The notes below the pieces were generated by a model, which made no database searches, was not told where the DNA came from, and worked only from the letters and a program-made list of their open reading frames with translations. This document shows positions 1 to 8,900 of a DNA stretch of 37,979 bases, in pieces. Each line of letters opens with the position of its first letter. Within the stretch, counting starts at the first letter, position 1. Made by a program: the position numbers and the translations under genes. The stretch is from Chitinophaga pinensis (GTDB taxonomy: Bacteria > Bacteroidota > Bacteroidia > Chitinophagales > Chitinophagaceae), in NCBI GenBank assembly GCA_945878115.1, contig CAMDVD010000038.1, forward strand, positions 1 through 37,979, read 5' to 3'.

Positions 1-771
1 TTTACATCAGCAGAACAAAAGCAAAAAAGAACGGTGAAGTTCCCGTTCTCATGAAAATCAACATCAATGGAGAACGTGTAGTTTTACAGCTCCAGCGAAG
101 TATTCAGCCCAAAGACTGGGATTCTAAACGCGCCAAAGTAATTGGCCGCTCTCACGAAGCTCGTGAATTCAATGATTACATTGATTCCGTGATCACCCGA
201 ACTCGCCAAAAGTACAGCGAGCTTATTACCATGTACGATACCGTTACTCCGCAACTTTTGCGTGATGCGGTACTCGGAGTAAACACTGCAAAAGCCAAAA
301 TGATTATTGAAATTTGGGAAGACCACATTGAGGGACTTCGTAAATTAATTGGCAAAGAAAGTACCTACGCCACTTGCCAAAAGTACAATGCTGCTAAAAA
401 TCATTTCTCGAATTTTATAAAAATCAAATACAAAGTAAGAGATGTGCCGATTAAATCAATCGACCACTATATGGTTTCTGAATTTGGTATTTATTTGAAA
501 ACGGAAAAGGGTTGCAATTTCAATACAACGAATAAGTTCCTTCAAAATCTTAACAGGATAACGCATCGCTGTCTTCGTCATGGCTGGATTATAAAGAATC
601 CATTTGCTGGCAAGTCTAACCGTGAAAGAAGTTGAACGCCCCTATTTAACTGAAGAGGAATTAAAGTTAATTATGGAATACACCTCTTCAATTGACAGGC
701 TAATAAAAGTTAGGGATTTCTTTGTGTTTTCATGCTTCACTGGATTGGCTTATGCAGATGTTAAAAAATAA
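1..771 (+). pseudogene. Tyrosine recombinase (Bacteroidota phage/transposon integrase) remnant, frameshifted and truncated
   Basis: The reading frame is already open at the left edge, so the gene starts outside the window. Visible in order: the end of an arm-type DNA-binding domain (pattern RSIQPKDWD near bases 99-122), then the SAM-like core-binding domain (roughly bases 300-620, ending NPFAGKS). The frame stops at 633-635. In another frame, from about 622 to 771, the protein continues as VERPYLTEEEL, VRDFFVFSCFTGLAYADVKK and then stops, so one frameshift lies near 610-625. The catalytic part (His-x-x-Arg, Tyr) is missing. The position of catalytic Arg I is Ala in TGLAY; IntDOT-type integrases are known to lack that Arg, so this alone is not damage. 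A recombination or deletion junction near 771 is likely. The remnant cannot be an active integrase; it marks an old mobile element at the island edge. Confidence 0.85.
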
Positions 772-1128
772 AAATGCTGTGGGATTGAAAAAAATGAAGC
801 TTGGTAAATCCTTTTTTTTTGAATTGTACCATGCTTTCCTGATATTATAGTTTTGAAGCTTTCTACAACATTTTGCTTAAATTCCATTATCGTGCAGTTC
901 AAAGGTTTTTCCTAACTTTTTATTTGTGTAAATTGTCAACATAAGCGAACTAAAATTAATTAAAAATAGAAGAGTGTTTCCAATAATTATTTGTAGCTTG
1001 AATAAGTGTAATTTACATGAATGACGTAAAAATAAACATTCTATAATGAAATGGAATTTTAAAATACCATTATCATCCTATTTTAACTTGATGTCAGATT
1101 AAATCAACACTAATTCAGTTTAGGTTCT
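772..1128. other. Gene-poor spacer with a possible minus-strand coding scrap
   Basis: No convincing gene. On the minus strand a 45-codon frame (887 down to 750) begins MEFKQNVVESFKT and overlaps the end of the integrase remnant. It could be the 5' end of a gene cut off by the same rearrangement that truncated the integrase, but I recognise no family. The rest is AT-rich with no clear terminator or repeat. Confidence 0.3.
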
Positions 1129-2070
1129 CTATTCTTTAAAGTACTTTCCGCTTAGATCAATTTTATCTAACACTTCATGTATCAATTTTTTATTGGCAAT
1201 CCTCAAAATCCAATCTTCAGGAATTGATTCATACCCATAATACAACCCCGACAAAGCACCTGTTAATGCTGCAATTGTATCTGTGTCGCCTCCAAGGTTA
1301 ACTGCTTTTAAAACAGATTCTTTATAATTTTCTGAATTCAAAAAACACCAAACAGATGCTTCTAGAGTGTATAATACATAGCCAGTAGATTGTATTTCTG
1401 TTTCTGGTAATGCATGAAATTGATGATTGAATAATTTACTGAATTGTTCTTGAAATGGGACCTGATCGTCTTCAGTTTCTGTTATTCGCCAGCCAAATTT
1501 AATATACCCAGCAGCATTATTTGCAGCCTCTTGCTTTCCCTTTCCTTCTAAAATGGCCCGTAGCATTTTAACATAATACATGCAACAAAGATGGCAAAGA
1601 GCATGTCGATGAGTAATCCTGCTCCCCATTATCATATGAACAATAGATTTTGAAATGTCTTCTGCGAATGCATAAGGTACGCACCTCATTAAGCTTCCGT
1701 TACCTGCAGATCTCTCATCTGATAGTCCAGAATTTTTCAGACTTACTCCTTCCATGATATTGTTTAAAGCAGCTCTTGTTGTAATGCCGATATCAAATAC
1801 TTCTCCGTGAGGAGTCATGTAATTATGATTATACCATTTTAAAAATAAATTGGCTAAATTTTTTGTAGTGCCTTTGTTATGAATGTTTTCCAGCACGCAT
1901 AGCATCATCGAAGTGTCATCGCTCCATGTCCCAGGCACTTGATTGTAGGTGCCATAGCCAACCATATCAATAGCAGGATTTTCAATCATTCTGGACCTGC
2001 TGGAAAATTCATAAGGTACACCTAACGCATCTCCAACAATAAATCCCCAAATCGCATCTTTAATATTCAT
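1129..2070 (-). CDS. ADP-ribosylglycohydrolase (DraG/ARH family)
   Basis: 313 aa, the usual length of the family. Members remove ADP-ribose from proteins or small molecules with a binuclear magnesium centre. The metal-binding motifs are all present: GDALG at residues 13-17, SDDT at 50-53, GNGSLMR at 123-129, THRHA at 153-157 and GGDTDT at 260-265, followed by the helix IAALTGALSGLYYG. It should be catalytically competent. There is no signal peptide, so it is cytoplasmic. It lies downstream of the unknown gene at 2155-2820 on the same strand (84-base gap), so the two may be cotranscribed. Such enzymes are common in islands with NAD+/ADP-ribose chemistry; no ADP-ribosyltransferase is recognisable here, so the substrate is unknown. 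Confidence 0.93.
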   Translation of the reverse strand: MNIKDAIWGFIVGDALGVPYEFSSRSRMIENPAIDMVGYGTYNQVPGTWSDDTSMMLCVLENIHNKGTTKNLANLFLKWYNHNYMTPHGEVFDIGITTRAALNNIMEGVSLKNSGLSDERSAGNGSLMRCVPYAFAEDISKSIVHMIMGSRITHRHALCHLCCMYYVKMLRAILEGKGKQEAANNAAGYIKFGWRITETEDDQVPFQEQFSKLFNHQFHALPETEIQSTGYVLYTLEASVWCFLNSENYKESVLKAVNLGGDTDTIAALTGALSGLYYGYESIPEDWILRIANKKLIHEVLDKIDLSGKYFKE

Positions 2071-2154
2071 CTTGTTTTTTTATTGATTTATAAAATAATA
2101 TACACAGTATGTCGCAACCACAATGCAAGGTCTTCCGTAAGGAATCCAGCCTAT

Positions 2155-2820
2155 CTATGGTATCGGAGTCTTGTGTAATAGGTAATTATAGAGTAGTTGA
2201 GCGCCTCTGAAATTTGGAGACCAAACAAAGTGATTTTCTTCAATTGTTCGTTCGCGTAAAAACGCAGTTAGATTCAATGTATCGGTCAGCATCAAAGTAT
2301 TTAAAAAGTCTATGGTCTTATGAGATTTTTTATTCCAACTCATTCTTAATTGTTCAGGATAAAGCGAATTGTCATTTGATATTCTTGCAATAAGCTGCTC
2401 TAGTTGATGTTTGTATACTACATATCCATACGTTGGCAAAAGCAAGTCATCATATTCTGCATAACGTTCAAACTTTTTACTTTCTCTTATTAATGTAGTG
2501 ACATCTATTTTATCGTAAAGGGCATAAATGCTTAGTGTAAACAATAGAGAGGCGTAGTTTAATTCTGGTAATTGATGCAATACATCGTTCAAATCAGGAA
2601 TATTATTTACAGCTTCATCTGTGAGGTAGTCTCCATACATATGGCAAAGCACAAGGGGTTTAGTATCATTAATATATATAATACAATGATGTAGGGTATC
2701 GTCATTAACCTGTACGCAAAAATTATGTCCGAATAAATTGGTTAACTCAGCTGTTGATTTATTGTCGAAATATTGCTGTTTAATTTCAGTTCTGTCTAAT
2801 GCATCCTTTAATGTAATCAT
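2155..2820 (-). CDS. Hypothetical protein upstream of the ADP-ribosylglycohydrolase
   Basis: 221 aa, not recognised. There is no signal peptide or membrane segment. The N-terminal half has alternating hydrophobic strands (FCVQVNDDT, HHCIIYIND, PLVLCHMYGDYL); the C-terminal half looks helical (LEQLIARIS, TIDFLNTLMLTDTLNLTAFLRERT). A consensus -7 box lies just upstream (2837-2844), giving a leader of about a dozen bases and supporting the start at 2820. As first gene of a probable two-gene unit with the ADP-ribosylglycohydrolase, it could be a partner or substrate of that enzyme, but nothing in the sequence shows this. Confidence 0.7.
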   Translation of the reverse strand: MITLKDALDRTEIKQQYFDNKSTAELTNLFGHNFCVQVNDDTLHHCIIYINDTKPLVLCHMYGDYLTDEAVNNIPDLNDVLHQLPELNYASLLFTLSIYALYDKIDVTTLIRESKKFERYAEYDDLLLPTYGYVVYKHQLEQLIARISNDNSLYPEQLRMSWNKKSHKTIDFLNTLMLTDTLNLTAFLRERTIEENHFVWSPNFRGAQLLYNYLLHKTPIP

Positions 2821-2836
2821 AAAAATAGGTATGCGG

Positions 2837-2844
2837 CAAATGTA
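2837..2844 (-). promoter_or_regulatory. -7 box (TACATTTG) for the minus-strand unit 2820-1129
   Basis: On the minus strand this reads TACATTTG, a perfect match to the Bacteroidota -7 consensus TAnnTTTG, ending 16 bases before the ATG at 2820. No clear -33 TTG is seen. Confidence 0.5.
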
Positions 2845-2890
2845 ATGTGTTCATTATGTAATCTATTTACAATCCATTTTAAGCATTGTT

Positions 2891-2934
2891 GTCTTAAGAC
2901 TGTAAAAAGATTACAAACTTCAAAACTATGTTTG
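2891..2934 (+). promoter_or_regulatory. Promoter with palindromic site for the AAA+ gene
   Basis: TATGTTTG at 2927-2934 matches the TAnnTTTG -7 consensus, 39 bases before the ATG at 2974. A perfect 10-base palindrome, GTCTTAAGAC, lies at 2891-2900, about 27 bases upstream of the box, where a regulator could bind. The divergent minus-strand promoter is at 2837-2844, so one site could affect both units. Confidence 0.4.
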
Positions 2935-2973
2935 CATCTCTTCCACATTCTCACTTCTTAAAATAATATCATT

Positions 2974-4641
2974 ATGTTTGATTTTAATTCAAATGAAAGC
3001 CCCATTCTTGATGCAACTGAATCAATTTATGAAAGTGCAAAAGATTCATCACTTTATAAGGCAACAATTAATAATCTATCTGCAGAGATAATAACTGTAG
3101 CTGATTTTTTAGGATGTTCTAAAGAGCAAGCTGTGTTATTATCTGTTATGATTCATATTCATTTAGAAGATGAAAATGTAAGTATGAAAACAATTCTGGA
3201 GTATATTGGACTCAGAAAATCGAGTGCATTAATTATTAATAAGGTATTAATTCCTCTTGTAGAAAAAGAATGGATAACTCCTAAAAAGGATATAAGATTA
3301 AATCCACTTACCGAATATTCAATCAATAATAAATTAATTCGTTCTGTGCTAAAAGGTAAGTTAGAAATTAATGGGGAAGTATCTATCGAAAATTCATATC
3401 AGCTTATTGTACACTTTAAAAAGAAATTGAATGAAAGAATCAATAATCTCATTTCATACAAACAATTTATAAATTGGTCTCGAGAATTGATTCTGCAAAA
3501 TGAACGTATTGAACTATGTGTTTTTATTAACAAACTAAAAATTCCTCTAGAGGATAGGGTCTATTTTTTATATGTGTGCACTCAATTTTTTTACGGCCAA
3601 GAAGATTGTGCTTGTGATGACATAATAAGAGACTTTATGCCACCTATAGATCAGCAATATAAGCTTAGAAATTCTTTTAAAAATGGGACCAATTATTTAC
3701 TAACAGGAGGTTTTTTAAAAGAAACAATAGGGAATGATTTATTTGGCGGAAAAACATTTCTAATAACAGAAAAAGCTGTACGTTCATTTGATAAAAATGC
3801 TGTAGTTAATACTAGTAAAACTGAAGGATTGTGCGAGCATCTGCAGCCTGCTCGTATTTTGGAACGAAAAATGATTTTTGAATGTAAGGATCAAATTATG
3901 GTTAACAAGCTACATAAAATGCTGAACAAAGATCATTTTAAAAGCTTGACGGATAGATTGCAAGATCAAGGCATGAAGAAGGGGATTAGTATTCTGTTAT
4001 ATGGAGAATCAGGTACTGGTAAAACTGAAACCGTCTATCAGCTTGCTAAAACAAGTAATCGATGTATTATGATGGCTGATGCTAGTAAAATTAGAAGCAA
4101 ATGGGTTGGGGAAACAGAAAAAAACATGAAAGCGTTGTTTAATGAATACAGAAATGCCCTTAAAGTATATAATGAAGTGCCAATTTTGATGTTTAATGAG
4201 GCAGATTCGATTTTAGGAATTCGTAATACTGTAAGTGATCGAAAAGATCAATTTGAAAATGTGATGCAAAATATTCTATTGGAGGAATTAGAAAATTTTG
4301 AAGGCATATTTATAGCCACCACCAATATGGTGGATAATTTAGATAAAGCCTTTGACAGAAGGTTTTTATATAAATTACGTTTTGATAAGCCTAGTGCAAA
4401 CACGGTAGCACAAATTTGGAAGTCCAAATTTCCAGATGTCCCAATGACAATCTTAAAACGTATCTGTTCTAAAATTTCGCTCAGCGGTGGGCAGATTGAA
4501 AATATACGAAAGAAGGTTTCTGTTGATGCCATCTTGGAGGAAAAGGTTAGAATTACGGAGTCATATCTTTTTCAATTAGCTGAGCAAGAGACTATTTTAG
4601 AGAAAAAACAGTATAGAGAAACGATAGGTTTTAAACGCTAA
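2974..4641 (+). CDS. AAA+ ATPase with N-terminal helical/winged-helix region
   Basis: 555 aa. The first ~290 residues are unrecognised but contain a winged-helix-like stretch (DFLGCSKEQAVLLSVMI to LVEKEWITPKK, about residues 43-110). The C-terminal ~250 residues are a classical AAA+ module: Walker A GESGTGKT (344-351), a pore-loop-like SKIRSKWVGETEKN segment as in Cdc48/FtsH-type proteins, Walker B ILMFNEAD (404-411), sensor-1 TTN (N451) and an arginine-finger-like DRRF (461-464). The usual Walker B Asp is Asn408, while the catalytic Glu409 is kept. It probably remodels or unfolds a protein or nucleoprotein in an ATP-dependent ring. It is a single-gene unit, convergent with the nuclease gene at 4812. 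Confidence 0.85.
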   Translation: MFDFNSNESPILDATESIYESAKDSSLYKATINNLSAEIITVADFLGCSKEQAVLLSVMIHIHLEDENVSMKTILEYIGLRKSSALIINKVLIPLVEKEWITPKKDIRLNPLTEYSINNKLIRSVLKGKLEINGEVSIENSYQLIVHFKKKLNERINNLISYKQFINWSRELILQNERIELCVFINKLKIPLEDRVYFLYVCTQFFYGQEDCACDDIIRDFMPPIDQQYKLRNSFKNGTNYLLTGGFLKETIGNDLFGGKTFLITEKAVRSFDKNAVVNTSKTEGLCEHLQPARILERKMIFECKDQIMVNKLHKMLNKDHFKSLTDRLQDQGMKKGISILLYGESGTGKTETVYQLAKTSNRCIMMADASKIRSKWVGETEKNMKALFNEYRNALKVYNEVPILMFNEADSILGIRNTVSDRKDQFENVMQNILLEELENFEGIFIATTNMVDNLDKAFDRRFLYKLRFDKPSANTVAQIWKSKFPDVPMTILKRICSKISLSGGQIENIRKKVSVDAILEEKVRITESYLFQLAEQETILEKKQYRETIGFKR

Positions 4642-4811
4642 AATCAATGATAAATCGATGGCATCTTGAATAAAGTAACCCCATGTTTTATGAATCAGTT
4701 AAAATGAATTACGTGGTATTAGGCTTATTGCAATACGGCTTACATATTTTTGAAATTATTGATGTGTATTCATCGTTGTATTGAGGTAAGGAGTTTTTAT
4801 AGTGTAATAGA

Positions 4812-6683
4812 TTACCTTATTCCCCAATGATGAGCAATAATAACCATGGCCATTGTATCTAAACGGCAATAATTTAATAGTTGTTTTTTAATTTCATCTT
4901 TTTGAGTTGTTGTTAATAAATCATCGAAGCGTATTCGGTGGTATGCTCTCATCGCTTGTGTGCCACCACTAACAACATCATCGTCTGCTAGTTCGTCAGA
5001 TTGGGTAGTTAATGTTTCATAGGGGTCTATTACCATGCCAAGATGATCTGTTGCAGCATATTGTTTGAAAAATGGAATCTCTTGAAGGTAAGGGTTGTGG
5101 TTCCAAATGGCTGGGAGCACTTTTTTAATGGATGTCTGCCCCTTCATATAAGGATGAAAATAAAGATCGATTGTCATTTTGTTCATGTCAATCAATCGAC
5201 CTTCTCTCGTTGTTTGTTTGTTTTTATCGCTTGTCATGCGGAGTAGCCAATCGCTGAGAGCTTTATTTTTATGCTCAAATAATTCCATTTGAGAATGGAT
5301 TGTTTTTAAAACTGTATTTTCATGTGTGGCCCACATAAAAGGTGTGCCTTCGTTGCCAATTGCTTCCATTAAAGATGCTGCGAATTCGAAATTTGGAAAG
5401 TGTTCTCCGGTATGTATCCATTCCTTATGTTCAGGAACAGCTCCTTGATGCATTATCGTATGGCAACTCCATTGGAAAGCGATTAATTCATAAGGTCGCA
5501 TCCCTTTGTGGGATGGGATAGCGCCTGTATAGGTTTCGAAATCAATAAAGTGCAATGGGTAAGTTAATTTTTCGATGCGAGATGGCATTTCGCTAGATAT
5601 CCATTCGCTCTTTTTCTTTGTGTGTTCCAATTGAATTAGTTGTCGTTCTCCCCTTTTCCCGATTATTCCATTTTTATTTTTAAGTTGATCAAGATTTATA
5701 TCCCAAAGCGATGTTTTTCCTTGCTTAATTAATTCATCAAAATAAGACTGATTACTCTCATCCTTAATTGCTGTGCCATAATACAAATCAAACATTGAAT
5801 CTGCTTCAATAGCTAAATCACCCCAACACTCCTTATATCCATTGAGTAAGTGATCACTCGTATTAAATTCACAACTTTTACAATTTTTATTGATTTGAAA
5901 ATGACTTGATGTAATTCCCTCATCTAGAATATGTAAAAATAGGTTAGCCCTTTCTTTTATAATGGGGAGGATTTTAATCACTTCAGCTGTAACGGACATA
6001 TAATCCAATATGCCATCTTTTTGAAGCTGATTAATGTAGTTGTCTTTCTCCTTATCATGCTCATATTTAAAAACTATGGTAGGTTTTTTGAATTTCGGTT
6101 GTTGTTGTGTGATAATTTCTTTTATCTCCTTTTGAGAATCTGTACTTGACGAAGCAGTGAACCATCCAGCTAATCCGTCTATCTGCGTTCTTTTAGCTTT
6201 GTCGGGCATCAATAACAAACATTCGACAGAAAATTGTGGGTATGCTTCGGTTAAAACCAGGTATTGAAAGGCGATGTCTTCAATGTATTTCTCCAACTTG
6301 CTTTTTTGTTTAGCTGCATCTTCTGCTGAATGATGAGATTTCGCTTTCACTTCGATCAGTTCAAGTCGGTTGCCAGTCTTCTTGAGTATATCGATTCTAA
6401 TTATTTTTTGCCCAGATTGAATGGCTGCTTCAAATAAGATACAGTTATCTTGTTTGAGATAATTCCGTGTTTTAGCAACGCTTTCAGTTGTGGAACCTGT
6501 AATTTCAATGCCTTCTGGAAATAATAAGGTAGCCATATGCCCAACGATATGTCCTCCTTGAGCAAGCATCACCATATATTCGTTGGTGTCGTTTGAACTT
6601 GGGTAATCCGCTTTTTTATACACTAATTTTTTAGGGCAGGAAGAGGCTAGCTGAAAATCTGATTTGGAAAGTGTATGCATCAT
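4812..6683 (-). CDS. DUF2779 protein: Cas4/RecB-like nuclease joined to a DEDD 3'-5' exonuclease
   Basis: 623 aa. The N-terminal part is PD-(D/E)XK-like: Cys16 in SSCPKK (the lone N-terminal Cys of Cas4/AddB-type iron-sulfur nucleases), D98 and E111-V-K113 (RIDIL...IEVKAK), then further Cys in NCKSCEF and KECWG around residues 265-290 that could complete an Fe-S site. The C-terminal part is DUF2779, RNase H-like: IDFET (D381, E383) and a last acidic residue D609 in CRLDTM. Both nuclease centres look intact. It should act on DNA or RNA in the cytoplasm. It is divergent from the WYL regulator at 6787 with about 100 bases between, so common control is likely. Confidence 0.85.
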   Translation of the reverse strand: MMHTLSKSDFQLASSCPKKLVYKKADYPSSNDTNEYMVMLAQGGHIVGHMATLLFPEGIEITGSTTESVAKTRNYLKQDNCILFEAAIQSGQKIIRIDILKKTGNRLELIEVKAKSHHSAEDAAKQKSKLEKYIEDIAFQYLVLTEAYPQFSVECLLLMPDKAKRTQIDGLAGWFTASSSTDSQKEIKEIITQQQPKFKKPTIVFKYEHDKEKDNYINQLQKDGILDYMSVTAEVIKILPIIKERANLFLHILDEGITSSHFQINKNCKSCEFNTSDHLLNGYKECWGDLAIEADSMFDLYYGTAIKDESNQSYFDELIKQGKTSLWDINLDQLKNKNGIIGKRGERQLIQLEHTKKKSEWISSEMPSRIEKLTYPLHFIDFETYTGAIPSHKGMRPYELIAFQWSCHTIMHQGAVPEHKEWIHTGEHFPNFEFAASLMEAIGNEGTPFMWATHENTVLKTIHSQMELFEHKNKALSDWLLRMTSDKNKQTTREGRLIDMNKMTIDLYFHPYMKGQTSIKKVLPAIWNHNPYLQEIPFFKQYAATDHLGMVIDPYETLTTQSDELADDDVVSGGTQAMRAYHRIRFDDLLTTTQKDEIKKQLLNYCRLDTMAMVIIAHHWGIR

Positions 6684-6749
6684 AGTAGTTGGTTGTAATG
6701 ATATTTATTATAATAAAATTCTTACTTTGCACAAATATGGTAAATGAAT

Positions 6750-6766
6750 TTGTACTCTTTTTACAT
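6750..6766. promoter_or_regulatory. Possible operator TTGTA-N7-TACAT before the WYL gene
   Basis: Near-perfect inverted repeat (TTGTA 6750-6754, TACAT 6762-6766) with the same arm sequence and 7-base spacer as the perfect copies at 7921 and 11806. It lies 21 bases before the WYL start codon, in the divergent region shared with the DUF2779 gene, where an autoregulator would bind. One arm has a mismatch and the sequence is AT-rich, so chance is possible. Confidence 0.35.
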
Positions 6767-6786
6767 TTTGAAAATTATTCTAAAAC

Positions 6787-7830
6787 ATGCCTAGGATTAA
6801 AAATATAACGGGCACATCAGGCGCGGCACAAGAAAGACTGATTGTTATGGATGAAATACTTGGCGGTGCAAACTCCCTGATAAATCCTGAAAATTTCTTG
6901 AGAATGATAAATGACAAGCTAACGGATCCTATTGGTAAAGATAATTTCAATAAAGACATATCGGCATTGAGGTCAAAATTGAAGGACTATTCAGAGAAAA
7001 ATAATATTGAAGTGTATTTACTTAATGAAAGACACAATGGATATTCGTACTCGATACGTGGTTTTAAACTTTTTGAACATATAGATGAAGCCGATAAGAA
7101 CTTGTTACTTTATGCGACTAGTTTGTTTGATGTCTTCAGAGGAACTACTCTTCATCAACAATTTCATGGGGTTGTAAAAAGATTGATTGACCAAAGTATA
7201 ACGACAGAAATTGATAGTTTTCCTAAAAATATTGTTCAACTAAGTAATAATACACAGGTGAATGGCAAGAAGTGGTTACCTGACATATTGTCGGCCATTT
7301 TTCAAAAAAATTGCCTTGAAGTTCACTATACCAATACAAAGGAAGTTTCCACCAAAAAACAATTGTGTCCATATGTAGTGAAACTTTATAATAATCGCTG
7401 GTATATGATTGCCTACGACCACACTTCTTCTCGAACTCAAAAAACAAATGTTTTTTCACTCGCTAATATCAAAAGTATTGAATGTAGCACTAAGGATTAC
7501 GTGCAGGATAATCATTTTAATGCAGCAGATTATTTCAACTATTCATTAGGCATATGGCACGAGCATGAGCAAGACCCTATTATGGTGCACCTAGTATTTT
7601 CAGATAAAAATGTGTTTAATTCTATTATCAATAATCCCTTGCATCATTCTCAAAAGCATCTACTGAGTGATTCAAACGACACACTAAACGTAACAATAAC
7701 AGTGTATGATTGTCCTGAGCTTTATTCCTTGATTTATAGCTATGGAGCGCATGTAAAAGTATTGGCACCACAATCTGCAGTGGATAAAGTACGTGATAAT
7801 ATGGCTAACGCATTGGCTTTGTATAAGTAA
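6787..7830 (+). CDS. WYL-domain transcriptional regulator
   Basis: 347 aa. The N-terminal ~85 residues fit a winged helix (LIVMDEILGG, FLRMINDKL, FNKDISALRSKL, ending in the wing YLLNERHNGYSYSI). The WYL domain spans about residues 165-250 with KNCLEVHYTN and the signature NNRWYMIAYD (R204, W205, Y206), followed by a C-terminal WCX-like extension. WYL regulators such as BrxR and CapW repress defence operons and respond to nucleotide or nucleic-acid ligands. Here the gene is divergent from a dual nuclease and upstream of the 8106-9488 pair, so it is the best candidate for controlling these units. The start codon follows an A/T-rich leader. Confidence 0.9.
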   Translation: MPRIKNITGTSGAAQERLIVMDEILGGANSLINPENFLRMINDKLTDPIGKDNFNKDISALRSKLKDYSEKNNIEVYLLNERHNGYSYSIRGFKLFEHIDEADKNLLLYATSLFDVFRGTTLHQQFHGVVKRLIDQSITTEIDSFPKNIVQLSNNTQVNGKKWLPDILSAIFQKNCLEVHYTNTKEVSTKKQLCPYVVKLYNNRWYMIAYDHTSSRTQKTNVFSLANIKSIECSTKDYVQDNHFNAADYFNYSLGIWHEHEQDPIMVHLVFSDKNVFNSIINNPLHHSQKHLLSDSNDTLNVTITVYDCPELYSLIYSYGAHVKVLAPQSAVDKVRDNMANALALYK

Positions 7831-7920
7831 TACGTTGAAGGTAAGATTATTTCAATTTGTCGGCTGGCAAATAGCATATTGTTGAACGTGATACGATAGA
7901 GTAACAATACGTTTCAAGCG

Positions 7921-7958
7921 TTGTAAATTAAATACAATCTCATGGCCTTTTTTTGCAC
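7921..7958 (+). promoter_or_regulatory. Repeated promoter/operator module, copy 1 (before 8106)
   Basis: Perfect inverted repeat TTGTA-N7-TACAA at 7921-7937, with TTTGCAC at 7952-7958, exactly 31 bases from the start of the repeat. Copy 2 at 11806 has the same two elements, the same inner ATTAAA and the same 31-base distance. The TTTG may be the right half of a -7 box. The module is 148 bases upstream of the next start codon, so a long leader is expected. Confidence 0.55.
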
Positions 7959-8049
7959 AAAACAACTACTTTGAAGTACAGTAATGCAATGAGTACTTAG
8001 ACTGTAGGCGTTACTATAATCTGATAATTTTTTTCTTTTGTTTTTTTAG

Positions 8050-8065
8050 TTCCCTTAGAAGGGAA
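8050..8065. promoter_or_regulatory. 16-base palindrome in the leader of gene 8106
   Basis: TTCCCTT-AG-AAGGGAA is a perfect 7-base inverted repeat with a 2-base centre, 40 bases before the start codon. It could be an operator for a dimeric regulator. A 2-base loop is too tight for a normal RNA hairpin, and no U-run follows, so it is not a terminator. Confidence 0.4.
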
Positions 8066-8105
8066 TATTGGTTATTCAATTCTTGTAAAACCTAACATAA
8101 AATAT

Positions 8106-8891
8106 ATGATGAACAAAATCGTGAAATTAAAATTCAAAAATTGGCAAGTAGTGAAATTCAGTGGTAGTTATTATGTCAATTTTGCTATCGAAGACAGTTT
8201 ATTTGTAGTGATTAAAGGCGTTAAGTATTATAAAATAAAAAAAGAAAAATTAAAGCGTTTAGGAATGAATAGATTTGAAGAGAAAAAAGAAGAGGAGACT
8301 TTCCGTGATTTAGATAAAACTGAATACGATAAATGCCTGGTATCCATTAAAAATTTGAGTAAAAAAAAGAATATAACGAAAGGAGTGGTATTAAAAAATA
8401 ATATACTGCGATTAGGATTCAAATCTTTTTTATATAAGGCTGACTTGGATAGATTTGTATCGTATGTAAACCTAGGCGCTAAAATAGATACCAAAATTGT
8501 GATGCACGAACTACTGCGTAAGTCTTGTTATTATTGCGGTCTATCCTCTACGTATCGAACCTTATTTTTTGATTTTGCTTGGGCGGTTTTAGATATTAAT
8601 CCTCAATTTTGGAATGAAGAAGAAAAAGAAAATGGGTTTTCTGATATGAGTGGAATTGATTTTTATCCCGATTTTGATGATAAGGGATATGATACTGATA
8701 CGTTAGAATATGGTGAATATTTTGTCGCCGGATTAAATTTATTGAAGGAAAACGAAATGGATGAAACGATGGAATCGATATTTTGTTATGGACTCTTTAT
8801 ATTTATGGAGCGTTGGAAATTTCAATTTAATAAAGAAGTTATGACGAATTCAATGGAAGTAATTAAAGAAGAAGAGGAAAATTGTATATAA
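8106..8891 (+). CDS. Hypothetical protein, acidic C-terminal half
   Basis: 261 aa, not recognised. The N-terminal ~65 residues are basic and strand-rich (VKLKFKNWQVVKF, YYKIKKEKLKRL). The middle carries KSCYYCGLSSTYRTLFFDFAWAVLDINPQFW (about residues 139-170), whose CYYC pair resembles half a zinc site without a visible second half. The C-terminal half is strongly acidic (FYPDFDDKGYDTDTLEYGEY) and ends EEEENCI. No signal peptide. Two ATGs are adjacent (8106 and 8109); either could be used. The SLOG-like gene follows after 9 bases, so the two are probably one operon driven by the module at 7921. Confidence 0.7.
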   Translation: MMNKIVKLKFKNWQVVKFSGSYYVNFAIEDSLFVVIKGVKYYKIKKEKLKRLGMNRFEEKKEEETFRDLDKTEYDKCLVSIKNLSKKKNITKGVVLKNNILRLGFKSFLYKADLDRFVSYVNLGAKIDTKIVMHELLRKSCYYCGLSSTYRTLFFDFAWAVLDINPQFWNEEEKENGFSDMSGIDFYPDFDDKGYDTDTLEYGEYFVAGLNLLKENEMDETMESIFCYGLFIFMERWKFQFNKEVMTNSMEVIKEEEENCI

Positions 8892-8900
8892 ACTTAATGT

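Noticed and set aside
4704-4784. 26-codon plus-strand frame (MNYVVLGLLQYGLHIFE...) between the AAA+ and DUF2779 genes
   Set aside because: Hydrophobic but very short, with no promoter or leader signal; common by chance in AT-rich DNA.
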